Source: an uncultured Lachnospiraceae bacterium (GTDB lineage: Bacteria; Bacillota; Clostridia; Lachnospirales; Lachnospiraceae). From it: DNA of 37,725 nt. The notes beneath the pieces were generated by a model that was given only the letters and a program-made list of their open reading frames with translations, ran no database searches and was not told the DNA's origin. The stretch is taken from positions 1 through 37,725 of the forward strand of contig CADBIU010000033.1 in the NCBI GenBank assembly GCA_902794825.1, in the 5' to 3' direction. Position 1 is the first letter of the stretch; each line of letters starts with the position of its first letter. Shown here piece by piece: positions 24,359-33,062 of this stretch. The position numbers and the translations under genes are program-made.

Positions 24359-25009
24359 TCAATTGTAATAGCTCAGCCGCTTCTCAATGTAGTTCATGAT
24401 GAGCGTGACTACTAAGTTGAAGACGTAGTAGAATACGCCCGCCACGAAGAGAGGCATAAGGCTGGACATAGCCGCGGATACCTGCTTGGCGTAAGTGAAC
24501 ATCTCCTGATAGGCGAGCACGAATGCCAATGACGTATCTTTGACCAGTGTGATGACTTCGTTGGTGACCGGCGGAATAGTGCGCTTGACCATCTGAGGGA
24601 AGATGATCTTGAGGAATGTCTGCACCTTCGTATAGCCGAGCACCGTTGCAGCTTCCGTCTGGCCCACCGGAATACTCTGGATTCCCGCGCGGAAGATCTC
24701 CGCGAAATAGGCCGCATAGTTGATGGAGAAACCGATCAGGGTTGCGTACAGTCTCCAGGCTGTCGATAATTTGAGTCCGAAAACATAATAGGGACCGTAG
24801 AACACTACGATCAGCTGCAGCATCAGGGGCGTTCCGCGAAGTATGGAAATGATTCCCTGGATCAAAATAGAGAGCGGCTTGAACTTACTCATCCGGCCCA
24901 GCGCCACCAATATTCCCAAAGGCATTGAAAACAACAGAGTGCAGAAAAAAACGATCAGCGTTGATCCAAAGCCGGACGCGATCTGCGAAATGACAGTCAA
25001 AAGGCTCAT
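24359..25009 (-). CDS. Polar amino-acid ABC transporter permease (HisM/GlnP type)
   Basis: 216 residues with about five membrane helices. The EAA loop that docks on the ATPase is clear (GQTEAATVLGYTKVQTFLKI, about residues 118-137), as is the LRGTPLMLQL motif typical of this permease family. Only one permease gene is present, so it probably works as a homodimer. GGGGG lies five bases before the ATG. It is preceded by a 140-bp gap with a hairpin after the binding-protein gene. Confidence 0.95.
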   Translation of the reverse strand: MSLLTVISQIASGFGSTLIVFFCTLLFSMPLGILVALGRMSKFKPLSILIQGIISILRGTPLMLQLIVVFYGPYYVFGLKLSTAWRLYATLIGFSINYAAYFAEIFRAGIQSIPVGQTEAATVLGYTKVQTFLKIIFPQMVKRTIPPVTNEVITLVKDTSLAFVLAYQEMFTYAKQVSAAMSSLMPLFVAGVFYYVFNLVVTLIMNYIEKRLSYYN

Positions 25010-25040
25010 AAATCCCCCTTAGCTTGTGATAACAAAGACC

Positions 25041-25067
25041 GCCTGCGCTCCGCCACGGAGCTCAGGC
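25041..25067 (-). terminator. Intercistronic hairpin between binding-protein and permease genes
   Basis: GCCTGCGCTCCG pairs with CGGAGCTCAGGC with one mismatch around a 3-base loop (25041-25067). The T-tract is weak on the minus strand, so it may act as a partial terminator or as a 3'-end stabiliser, the usual way a binding protein is made in excess of its permease. Confidence 0.6.
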
Positions 25068-25149
25068 GATCAAAATGAACTTATCCGTTCACGTCGGCAG
25101 TCTGCCGGATCCGTTTAAGATCCATCCGCCGGCCGGTCTGGCTTCCCGA

Positions 25150-25958
25150 TCACTCAGTAATGAGCATATCCGGAAGATTGTCGTCCGAGTATTTCTCGGC
25201 GATCTTCATGACAGTGCCGTCTGCGAGCATCTCATCATAAGTCTCCTGGACCTTGTCCCTGAGAGCCTCATTGCCGAGTTTGAATGCGATCGCATACTGC
25301 TCTGTAGAGATAGGCTCCTCAAGAATGCGGAAAGCATCAGGATTGTTTCTCATCTGATAGCGGGCAACGCCGATATCAACCGCAACCGCGTCTACTGCTC
25401 CGGACTTCATATCCGTGAAGCATGTGTTGTAGCTGGCGTTTCTCTGAAGATCAGCGAATGTTCCGGTGAGGGCGGCAAGTTCCTCGCTCTTAAGGGCGGT
25501 CTCCGCGGAGGAGTCACTCTGTACGATCACAACCTTGCCCGCAAGATCTGCCGGAGTCTGGATATCGGACTCAGCCAGGACCGCGATAACAATGCTGTTG
25601 TTAACATAAGGCTTGCTCCATGTATAAGCCGCTTCACGGCCGGTGTAAGTCATACCGTTCCAGATGCAGTCGATAGTGCCGCTGTCGATCTCGGCGTCCT
25701 TGTTGTCCCAGTTGATGGGCTGCTTCTTCAGAGTCCAGCCGCGACGCTTGCAAAGTTCTTCAGCCAGTTCAAGGTCGAAACCTGTGTAGTCGCCGGTCGC
25801 CTCATCGAGATAACCGTAAGGCGGATACTCTGCGTCGAAACCTACTACGAATTCGGTATCTTCATCTGTAGCTGCCGGTGCCTCGATGAACCTCCGCATG
25901 CCGCGAGTGAGATGGCCATCACGCCTGTAAGAAGCATAGCTGCAAACTTCTTGATCAT
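25150..25958 (-). pseudogene. Amino-acid ABC transporter substrate-binding lipoprotein, frameshifted after the lipobox
   Basis: The start at 25958 follows GGGAGG and encodes a lipoprotein signal peptide ending in the lipobox SLAACGGSS (Cys at about residue 21). At about 25883-25886 the frame then breaks: the signal-peptide frame runs into a stop codon 13 codons later, while the mature domain (EAPAATDEDTEFVVGFDAEYPPYG onwards) continues one base out of phase to 25150. One missing base, probably a G in a TCGGAG context, explains this. The mature part is a complete family 3 binding protein (FDLELAEELCKRRGW, then DCIWNGMTYTGREA, then VAVDIGVARYQM). The rest of the operon is intact, so a sequencing or assembly error is as likely as a real mutation. 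Confidence 0.85.
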
Positions 25959-26019
25959 TTCAAAATCCTCCCAGACTGTAGAATATTGTTTCCGCGGCGG
26001 GAAGTCCCTGACCTGCGGC

Positions 26020-26061
26020 CGGCACTTGAACATATCAGCGAGATAACGAATTAAAGTGCCG
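26020..26061 (-). promoter_or_regulatory. Leader hairpin upstream of the binding-protein gene
   Basis: CGGCACTT and AAGTGCCG (26020-26027 with 26054-26061) form a perfect 8-bp stem at the 5' end of a predicted ~108-base leader. No T-box or known riboswitch core was recognised. Confidence 0.4.
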
Positions 26062-26072
26062 AATACTGTAGT

Positions 26073-26101
26073 ATATTATCACGCTAAAGTATGTTTGTAA
26101 A
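26073..26101 (-). promoter_or_regulatory. Promoter of the amino-acid transporter operon
   Basis: On the minus strand TTTACA (26096-26101), a 17-bp spacer and TAATAT (26073-26078). It overlaps the last codons of the upstream Ig-like gene. Confidence 0.6.
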
Positions 26102-29100
26102 CACCGTACGAGAACCAAATTGCCAAAATCAGCCCCAAAAAAGCGACCGCCGGAAGGGCCCCGCTGCTGTAGAGATGGACCATCAGATTTGAACTGACAA
26201 GGATGCGATAAGCGGCCTCGCTGCTCCGATTGCCCGCTCCATCTGCAGCCGTTGCTCTCATCGTCTGCCACTCGCCCCGGGCACGGATCTCGAAGGGAAT
26301 CTCCCCTCCGTTTTCATCCATGATCCTCGTAAGTTCCTCCTCATTATATTTATAAGTCTCGAGAAGAATACCCTGATCGTCCGTGATCTCAATCTCCAGC
26401 CCGCTCAGTTCCATATTGTCAGAAGGTATCAGGCGCAGAGGCACAGCGTCTGCAATAAACTTGCCCTGCCGCGTATCCACTCCCGTGATCCGCACTGAAG
26501 GCGGCGTCCTGTCCACCGCCCAGGAAGGACTGTACCCGGTTCCGGACGTAAACCGTCCCGCGCTGCTGTTGTAATTACCGGTCTCGTCCTCGGACTCCAG
26601 AAGAATGCTGTATCTTCCCTCCCTGCTGATTGCAGCCGGGTCGATACTGTAGACATATTTCATGCCCGCAGTTCCCGTTTCCTCATCGACAGAGTAGTCT
26701 TTTCCTTCCTCCAGGATCTCAGCGTTTCCGTTCCGGAAAAGCGTAATCTGCCTCTTAGTCAGGGGCGAGATGTTGTACTCGGCAATGACCAGCGGATTCT
26801 CTGCCTCCGTATACACAGCTCCTATCATCTCCCGTGTCTTCTCATCCTCAGAGATGTCGTAGAGGGAGCCGAATCTGTTGACGCACAGGTTCCTCCTGAT
26901 GATCGAACGGTTTCCCGCGAGATCGCAGGCTGTCCCTGTGAGCACGCAGATCCCGTCCGCGGCTCTCTCTTTCGGCAGATCCGGCAGCACGATCCGAGCT
27001 GAAAGTCCGCCGCCCCTGAACTCCATGGTCCCGCCGCCCGCCGTCCGGTTGTTCCACCTTGCGCAGAGCGAGCCCGGAGCCATATTCACCTCTTCACAGC
27101 AGATTGCCGGCGATATTTCTGCTCCGTAAGCCCCCATCTCCTGCACTGTACTCCCGTCAAAATACAGTTTCGGCGCAGTTCGATCAATAATAAACGATTC
27201 TTCGAATAGAGGGACTGCCGTGTTCCCCGCCAGATCCATGCACAGACAGCCCAAAGCCCACTCTCCGTCTTCCGTAAAAGGAATCTCCGCCTCGTAGACC
27301 GGGATCAGCCCTGCAGTCCTGTCATCCCGGATTTCAGATACTTTGCGGAAGGACCTTGCGAAGGGCAGTATTTTGACATAGCTGTCGTCGAAGGACAGGT
27401 CTGCTACCCGGACTGTCGCGAGTCTGGCCGCGTTGTAGTATCTCCCGTTTCGCGCATCCGTGTTGTCCCAAGTCACCTCGATCAGCGGCGGCGTCCGATC
27501 GATCGTGAAGGCCTGCGGCGCCTCGCCGGTATAGCTTACCGACGCCGTGTTCCCCAGTGCGTCTGTCCCGGTCACATCCAATGTGTATGCGCCGTCCATG
27601 GGAAACTGCAGTTCCATGGTCCATGTCTCCGGGTCGCCCGACGGCCCCCGCTTCCACTCCCCGGGCACAGCTCCCGGCGCCCGCACCGTCAGCTTTTCAG
27701 TATCGAAGTTCCGCTCGCGCACAGACACCACAGCAGTCCTCGCCCGGTCAAAATATCGTCCGTTCCTCACCTCATTGTTGTCAAAACTCACATTCACTTC
27801 AGGACCCGCTGTGTCAATTCCGAATCTTCGGATTCCGCTGTCACCGTAATCCGAGGAATTCCCCGCGTTGTCGTACGCGACAGCCTTAACTTCAATGTCA
27901 TTGCTGTCCCACTCCCCGCCGGAAGGTATCGAAATTTCGCCGTGAAATCTGTAAACGGGAGTCTGCTCAGTCCCGGCGACAGTCTGCTCTGACTCATCGG
28001 CAGTCTCCTCCCACACAGTTCCATCTTCCCCGCGAAAGAGCACCTTCTCCATAACGATCTCCCCGTCTCTTGTCACCTCGCAGCGTACTTCCGCCAGTCC
28101 CGATCCTCCGTGTTCCCGGTCCGGATCTTCCGCGAAGATCTCCAGTGTCACCGAACCGTCATAGAGAGGTCTTCCGTCAGCCATTCTCGCTGTGATCTGC
28201 GGTACGGCTCTCACCACAGCGCCCGGCGCCTCCGTGTCCACCGTTGGGTCCGAAATATCGAGATAGATATCGGCAGTCCTTTGCATTACAGCAGTTTCAT
28301 TGCCGGCCCGGTCCCGCAGCCGCAGACCCTCGATCCTGAAAACCTGCCCTCCCCGTACCATGATCCTGCCTCCACAGGCAGATCGATACTCCTGTCCGTC
28401 CGGCGGCGTGTCGTTTTCCTCCCCCGCTGTTGACAAAAGGCCGAAGGTTACGCTCGCAGGCGAAATATCAGCCGCGCTGTACTCAATGACAGCGTTTTCC
28501 TCATTTCTGTATGGCTGGAAACTGTCGCGGTCCATTGTCCAAGCCTTACCGTTGGCGGCCATCCGGCAATATGTCCCGCCGTCCTCATTTTCAATGAGGA
28601 GTTCTCCTTCCGGAGCCTTCGTGTCGACCACGATTCTTCCTGTAACATATGTGCCTTTTTCCGCGTCTTCACAGGTCAGTCCGCTCTCCGCACTTTTAAG
28701 AACGATCGGATTTCCTGCTTTGTCTCTGCCTGTGATCCCAAACCGGTACACCCCGTCCGGCGTTTCCTCGCTCCCGGGAGCTCGCTCCAGTTGCAGCAAA
28801 ACCGAGCCGGGCTCCCCTTCTCCGCTTTCCACGACTTCAGTCCGGCACTCCTCTTTAGAAGCGCTCTCCCAGGCCGGCCACACCTGCTCGCAGCATTGTC
28901 CCTCAGGAACAGCCGCATAAGCGCTCCGCAGTTCCAGTGCGGCGGGATCTATGTTTTGATCGGTCACGCGCATAGACGCCATGATCACCGGCACTCCTCC
29001 CGCATATTGCTTCGGATCGCTGCCAAAATAGACAATCCCGCTGCTCTCATCGATCCCCGCAGGATTTTCGAGCGGCGCGCTGAAATCAGCTTCCAGCACC

Positions 29101-29786
29101 GGGCTGACAGTATCCAATATGAAGCTGAATTCACTATCTCCTCTGTTTCCTTCTTCATCAGCGACTTCCGCCGTCACCCGGATAAGCCCATCTGAGAGTT
29201 CTGCCGTTTTCTCCGCGCTGACTTCGATCACCATCTCCTGTTTGGCCGCACTGTCCAAGGCGTTTTCAAGTCTGATCTCCTTGCCCGCCGAGTCCGCCAT
29301 TATAATGCAGTAGGACACAATTCCGGTGTCCTTTTCCCGGTCATCCTTCAAGCTTATACGGATCCCCGCGTTGTCCGCTCTGCAGTAGATCCGGCCGTCC
29401 TCGCTCTTTTCGATCTCATCATGCATCTGAATAGAAATCTCCGGCGGGTCTTCGTCCGGAAGCGGTTCAGGCTCGTTCCCGGGATCCGGCTCGCCACTGG
29501 TCTCAGGTCCGGTTCCGGGCTCCGGATTTCCGCTTTCACTGTTTTCTGCCGGCGCTTCTGCCGCCGCAGCGCTCTTCCCGATCGCCAAAATCCACACAAA
29601 AACCGCGATCAGCGCCAGAATTCCCAACTTTCTGCCTGCCTCTTTCTTTACTGTCTTTTTCAATCGTTCCGTCAGATCCTCATGCACCAACAGGATCACC
29701 GCAGCGGTGACCGCCGCCAAGGCTGTGATCATGCACAAAGACGCCATGATCCTGCCGGTCTCTCCCCAGATTCTCCAAATCGTCAT
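26079..29786 (-). CDS. Large membrane-anchored extracellular protein with bacterial Ig-like repeats
   Basis: 1235 residues. Two hydrophobic helices near the N-terminus (about 14-36 and 53-72) and one at the C-terminus (about 1203-1228, VAFLGLILAIWFSYG) frame a large extracellular part. A Pro/Glu/Gly-rich linker (about 78-112) leads to many beta-sandwich units. At least two are clear repeats, with the boundary motif DRTPP or DTAGP, then VxxxxDNxxxRNGRYxxxAR. Others share the DxAGN hairpin (KAGNP, DRAGNETA, DNAGNSS, DLAGN, DGAGNRS), usual for secreted Ig-like or cadherin-like repeats. It follows the kinase gene by 66 bp, with AGGAG seven bases upstream of the ATG, and is probably co-transcribed. 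Ligand and role are unknown. Confidence 0.82.
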   Translation of the reverse strand: MTIWRIWGETGRIMASLCMITALAAVTAAVILLVHEDLTERLKKTVKKEAGRKLGILALIAVFVWILAIGKSAAAAEAPAENSESGNPEPGTGPETSGEPDPGNEPEPLPDEDPPEISIQMHDEIEKSEDGRIYCRADNAGIRISLKDDREKDTGIVSYCIIMADSAGKEIRLENALDSAAKQEMVIEVSAEKTAELSDGLIRVTAEVADEEGNRGDSEFSFILDTVSPVLEADFSAPLENPAGIDESSGIVYFGSDPKQYAGGVPVIMASMRVTDQNIDPAALELRSAYAAVPEGQCCEQVWPAWESASKEECRTEVVESGEGEPGSVLLQLERAPGSEETPDGVYRFGITGRDKAGNPIVLKSAESGLTCEDAEKGTYVTGRIVVDTKAPEGELLIENEDGGTYCRMAANGKAWTMDRDSFQPYRNEENAVIEYSAADISPASVTFGLLSTAGEENDTPPDGQEYRSACGGRIMVRGGQVFRIEGLRLRDRAGNETAVMQRTADIYLDISDPTVDTEAPGAVVRAVPQITARMADGRPLYDGSVTLEIFAEDPDREHGGSGLAEVRCEVTRDGEIVMEKVLFRGEDGTVWEETADESEQTVAGTEQTPVYRFHGEISIPSGGEWDSNDIEVKAVAYDNAGNSSDYGDSGIRRFGIDTAGPEVNVSFDNNEVRNGRYFDRARTAVVSVRERNFDTEKLTVRAPGAVPGEWKRGPSGDPETWTMELQFPMDGAYTLDVTGTDALGNTASVSYTGEAPQAFTIDRTPPLIEVTWDNTDARNGRYYNAARLATVRVADLSFDDSYVKILPFARSFRKVSEIRDDRTAGLIPVYEAEIPFTEDGEWALGCLCMDLAGNTAVPLFEESFIIDRTAPKLYFDGSTVQEMGAYGAEISPAICCEEVNMAPGSLCARWNNRTAGGGTMEFRGGGLSARIVLPDLPKERAADGICVLTGTACDLAGNRSIIRRNLCVNRFGSLYDISEDEKTREMIGAVYTEAENPLVIAEYNISPLTKRQITLFRNGNAEILEEGKDYSVDEETGTAGMKYVYSIDPAAISREGRYSILLESEDETGNYNSSAGRFTSGTGYSPSWAVDRTPPSVRITGVDTRQGKFIADAVPLRLIPSDNMELSGLEIEITDDQGILLETYKYNEEELTRIMDENGGEIPFEIRARGEWQTMRATAADGAGNRSSEAAYRILVSSNLMVHLYSSGALPAVAFLGLILAIWFSYGVYKHTLA

Positions 29787-29852
29787 TCCTGCTCCTACTC
29801 CGCCTCTCCGGTTCGCGTTTCGAGCTGCATTTTTTGCCCGGTCTTCCCCATA

Positions 29853-31619
29853 TCACCGGGCGGAAGCTTTCACTATACGCGCCGCAGAATCAGCCGCCGT
29901 GCGCAGTTCCTCGAACAGCCGGTCCGGCACCCGGATCCGGCCGCTCTCCGCTTCGTCCACAAAACTCCCTGCGATCTGTACCACCTCCTTCACTGTTTCC
30001 GGATCTGCCCCGGCCTCCTCATAGCGGTCCGCGAACAGCGCGATCTCAACGGCCGCCGCTTTACACACCGCCGCCGCGAAGACTCCGTTCCCGCTCATCT
30101 CCGCCTCCCGCTCCGCTGTCTCCTCCAGCACTCGCCAGGCGCCGATCCGCTCTCCGGTCCATTCCTCCCCCAACACAACTTCCATCGCCTCTGCCATTTC
30201 CCTGTCGCCGAACCAAATCCCGCCTTCTGCCAAAGCATTGCGAAAGCACTGTTTTGCCGCCTCCCTTCCCCCCTCATAGCAGGCAAAATATACCTTCCCC
30301 AGTTCCATCTGAAGCGCCGCATAATCTCCGGGCCTCTTCTTCCTCATTCGTTCCAGGTTTCCTTCCGCACCTCCTGCCGCTTTCTCCCACAGCTGTCCAG
30401 TGCTCACTCTCGCAAACAGGACATCGTCAAGCGCCTTTTTCTCTTCTTCTGTGATCACGCAGTCATCCACAAGTTCCCTCAGAAAACTGATATATGCTTC
30501 CGGCTCCTCAGGCCTTAGCGCCACAGCCTTCAGATAAGCCTCCTTCTTCTCCTCAAGGGCTGTCTTTTTCCCCGCCTCCTCGACGAAAGCACAGTATTCC
30601 ACGGTTTTCGCTCCCGCTGCTGTCGCTGCGAGTACGAGTGCCAGAGCCAGGCAGACCACCGCAGTATTGACTAACAACACGAACCGCTTCCACCCCCTGT
30701 CACTGCTTCCATGCGTTACTCTCTTTAGATACCTGCTTCCCGCGGTCCCGCTTCTCTCGCAGTTCCTGAGTACTCCCTGTAATGCCTTCTCCAGTTCTTT
30801 GCATGAACAGTAGCGCATTGACGGGGCGGTCATGCAGCAGCGCATCAATATTTGGGCCAGCCCGTCGTATTGCAGAGTTTCTCCTTGGGCACCCAGGATC
30901 TCCCCCAGCGGCCTCAGCCCGGTATCTAGCGGCGGGCGGCCTGTGACCATATGGTGCAGGACCGCCCCGATGCCGTAGATATCGGTCCTCTCGTCAGACT
31001 GCTCCCATCCGCCGTACTGCTCCGGCGCCGCGTACCCGTCCGTTCCAAGCCGCATAGTGTCTGAGCCGGCGCTCTTCCTTAGTTTTCTCACCGCGCCGTA
31101 ATCCACCAGGACAAATTTCCCGTCTGGCCGCACCAGAATATTGGCCGGCTTCAGATCCCGGAAGATCATGGGCGGATCCTGCCCGTGCAGCTGCTCCATT
31201 ATGCCGCAGAACTGCAGGCCGGCCACGGCAGCCTCCCTGACCGTGAACGATCTGCCATCGTCAAGGATCTTCTGTAGGGATCTTCCTTCCACATATTCCA
31301 TGACAAATCCCGCAAACTCACCCTTACCGTCACAGACGCACTCTATGTACGCAGGAATTCCGGGATGAAGGGCGACATCTCCCGGCTCATCGGTGCAGAG
31401 TGCCTGCAGGACTTCAGCCTCTGCGCGCAAGTTTTCGGTCCTTGCTCGCAAATGATCTGCTTCCTGCTCATATGAATCCGTTTTATTGTCATCCTTTAGA
31501 AGAACTTTCATTGCATAGTTTCTTCCGTTCGCTTTATCCTTTACAAGATAAACGACACTTGTTCCTCCGCGTCCAAGCTCGCGGAGAATCTCATATTGAT
31601 CAATAGATCTCTCATTCAA
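29853..31619 (-). CDS. Transmembrane Ser/Thr protein kinase (Hanks type) with helical extracellular domain
   Basis: 588 residues. The kinase domain (about 9-280) has the Gly loop GRGGTSVVY, Lys38 in YAMKVL, the catalytic loop FRDLKPANIL with Asp155, and Asp173 in DYG (DFG variant). The activation segment leads into GYAAPEQY. One membrane helix at 312-334 is followed by about 250 residues of alpha-helical sequence predicted outside, unlike the PASTA repeats of PrkC; it resembles TPR-type packing. The start is TTG at 31619, with AGGGAG 11 bases upstream; no in-frame ATG fits better. It has its own promoter and precedes the Ig-like gene, so it may sense or regulate the surface protein. No PP2C phosphatase is adjacent. 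Confidence 0.9.
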   Translation of the reverse strand: MNERSIDQYEILRELGRGGTSVVYLVKDKANGRNYAMKVLLKDDNKTDSYEQEADHLRARTENLRAEAEVLQALCTDEPGDVALHPGIPAYIECVCDGKGEFAGFVMEYVEGRSLQKILDDGRSFTVREAAVAGLQFCGIMEQLHGQDPPMIFRDLKPANILVRPDGKFVLVDYGAVRKLRKSAGSDTMRLGTDGYAAPEQYGGWEQSDERTDIYGIGAVLHHMVTGRPPLDTGLRPLGEILGAQGETLQYDGLAQILMRCCMTAPSMRYCSCKELEKALQGVLRNCERSGTAGSRYLKRVTHGSSDRGWKRFVLLVNTAVVCLALALVLAATAAGAKTVEYCAFVEEAGKKTALEEKKEAYLKAVALRPEEPEAYISFLRELVDDCVITEEEKKALDDVLFARVSTGQLWEKAAGGAEGNLERMRKKRPGDYAALQMELGKVYFACYEGGREAAKQCFRNALAEGGIWFGDREMAEAMEVVLGEEWTGERIGAWRVLEETAEREAEMSGNGVFAAAVCKAAAVEIALFADRYEEAGADPETVKEVVQIAGSFVDEAESGRIRVPDRLFEELRTAADSAARIVKASAR

Positions 31620-31703
31620 TTATCAGTTCACTCCCTGATTGACCCGCGATTTGCGGAAATGAACAAAAACTACTAGTTAGATTCAGCAGTTTTGCCAAGA
31701 TAC

Positions 31704-31730
31704 CCGGCCAGGCAAGATACTAAGGGCCGG
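31704..31730 (-). promoter_or_regulatory. Leader hairpin of the kinase transcript
   Basis: CCGGCC (31704-31709) pairs with GGCCGG (31725-31730) in the ~150-base leader. CAAGATAC occurs twice nearby. No riboswitch class recognised; the rest of 31620-31800 shows nothing else. Confidence 0.35.
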
Positions 31731-31773
31731 AAATAAGAAGCCGGTCTCCATTGGATACCGACGAGATAGGTTC

Positions 31774-31803
31774 ATTATCAAATAAGTGGAGGCTGAAAGT
31801 CAA
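31774..31803 (-). promoter_or_regulatory. Promoter of the kinase / Ig-like protein operon
   Basis: On the minus strand TTGACT (31798-31803), an 18-bp spacer and GATAAT (31774-31779), each matching five of six consensus bases. It lies just after the terminator of the upstream unit. Confidence 0.65.
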
Positions 31804-31807
31804 GACT

Positions 31808-31842
31808 AAAAAAAGCCGCACCGGAAATCATCCCGGCGCGGC
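31808..31842 (-). terminator. Terminator of the acyltransferase / DUF6320 / hydrolase unit
   Basis: GCCGCACCGG (31815-31824) pairs with CCGGCGCGGC (31833-31842); the minus strand reads a full 10-pair stem with one G-U, followed by eight Ts. Confidence 0.92.
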
Positions 31843-31852
31843 ATCTCATATT

Positions 31853-33046
31853 TCATCCCTTCATCATCAGATGCAGTCCCACATCAAACGGCCTTCCCTC
31901 GACGCACTCGCTGAGCCATTCGGCCATGGTCATTTCATCCTGCGTGCGGAGTGTGAATTCCGGCTGCCGGACTACTGTATGGATCGTTCCTCCCTTGTAC
32001 ATGGTCAACGGTCTGTGCCAGTCATGGATGAAGAAGGAGAATTCCGGTCCGATATCTCTCATTTCCGCGATCATTTTCTGCATCTGCCGGTAATAGTCCT
32101 CCTGGATCTGTGAATCAGTGTCGTATACCTTGTTGGTCATATCGTTGTAGAAAGCGCTCAGGAGGTAATCCATTGTTGAACCCGAATAGAGGTATTTAAA
32201 CCGATTGCCCTGGCGCTTGTAGACGCCGCGGTACCACTCGAGGGCAAGATTTTTGCCTTTCACATCGCTGCAGATTTCCTTCCGCGCGTTCCAGACATCG
32301 CACAGAACATGCTTCCAGTTTTTGTACAGGAGCTGCGCACTGTCCGAGAAGAGTGTCACATCGCTGCAGGCCGGATAGAACTCGCCCGCGATCTGTTCGG
32401 CAAGAGCAGGCACCGCAAAAGCTCCGGCGCTCTCACCCGCGATCAGGAGTTTGGAAGCGGTGGGGAACAGTTTTTTGCCGGTCCGCATGGCAGCCATGAA
32501 GTTCTCGTAACCGTGAAAATATAGTACAGCCTCATCTCCGGCCTTCTGGCTTCCGTCTTCACTGCCCTCGACGATGTGGTAGGTGAACTCGCTTCTGCCG
32601 ATATGCATATCTCCGGTCGCATAGGTGATGACTATGAAATTCCAGTCGTCGAAGGGGTTTTCGGATCCGTTTTTGGTGATGCCCACATTGATGTTCATTA
32701 CCTGTGTGAACAGCCTGAGATTATTCCAGTAATAGTTGGGCACCCAGGCCGCGACACTGCCGCCGTTTACAGGCCTGGCAGCCATATATTCGTTGATCGC
32801 GATGCCTCCGCCGGAGAAGAACACGCACAGCTTATCAGTAGTCCCCTTCCGGACGTAGATGTGATATTCGGAGCCGTCTCCGCACTTTCCCTCGGGAACA
32901 GGCACCTGGTACCAGACCTTCTCAGCGGGCTCACCAACCAGAATCGGAGCCTCCTGCCCCAGTTCGTAGATTCCCTTCGCGATGGATTCTTCAACCAGAT
33001 TTCCTATCCGGACCATCCAGTTCTTTGCAATATTGCCAGTTGCCAT
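31853..33046 (-). CDS. Pectinacetylesterase/Notum-like alpha/beta hydrolase
   Basis: 397 residues. The order of motifs follows the pectinacetylesterase/Notum family: an oxyanion GGG (79-81, FFSGGGIA), a DWNFIVITYATGDMHIG strand, and the nucleophile Ser206 in GESAGAFAV; a His-rich C-terminal part (FIHDWHRPL) may supply the base. Family members remove acetyl or acyl groups from glycans or proteins. There is no signal peptide, so it acts in the cytoplasm or at the inner face. AGGTGG lies five bases before the ATG, 16 bp after the DUF6320 gene. It is the last gene of the unit, next to an acyltransferase, suggesting opposite activities on one substrate. Confidence 0.75.
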   Translation of the reverse strand: MATGNIAKNWMVRIGNLVEESIAKGIYELGQEAPILVGEPAEKVWYQVPVPEGKCGDGSEYHIYVRKGTTDKLCVFFSGGGIAINEYMAARPVNGGSVAAWVPNYYWNNLRLFTQVMNINVGITKNGSENPFDDWNFIVITYATGDMHIGRSEFTYHIVEGSEDGSQKAGDEAVLYFHGYENFMAAMRTGKKLFPTASKLLIAGESAGAFAVPALAEQIAGEFYPACSDVTLFSDSAQLLYKNWKHVLCDVWNARKEICSDVKGKNLALEWYRGVYKRQGNRFKYLYSGSTMDYLLSAFYNDMTNKVYDTDSQIQEDYYRQMQKMIAEMRDIGPEFSFFIHDWHRPLTMYKGGTIHTVVRQPEFTLRTQDEMTMAEWLSECVEGRPFDVGLHLMMKG

Positions 33047-33062
33047 AATTAACCACCTTTGA

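Noticed and set aside
25958-26066. T-box or amino-acid riboswitch before the transporter operon
   Set aside because: The leader is short and lacks the T-box sequence and a terminator/antiterminator pair; only a simple stem is present.
29421-30518. Plus-strand open frame (365 codons) spanning the kinase/Ig-like junction
   Set aside because: Shadow of two well-supported genes; no ribosome site and atypical composition.
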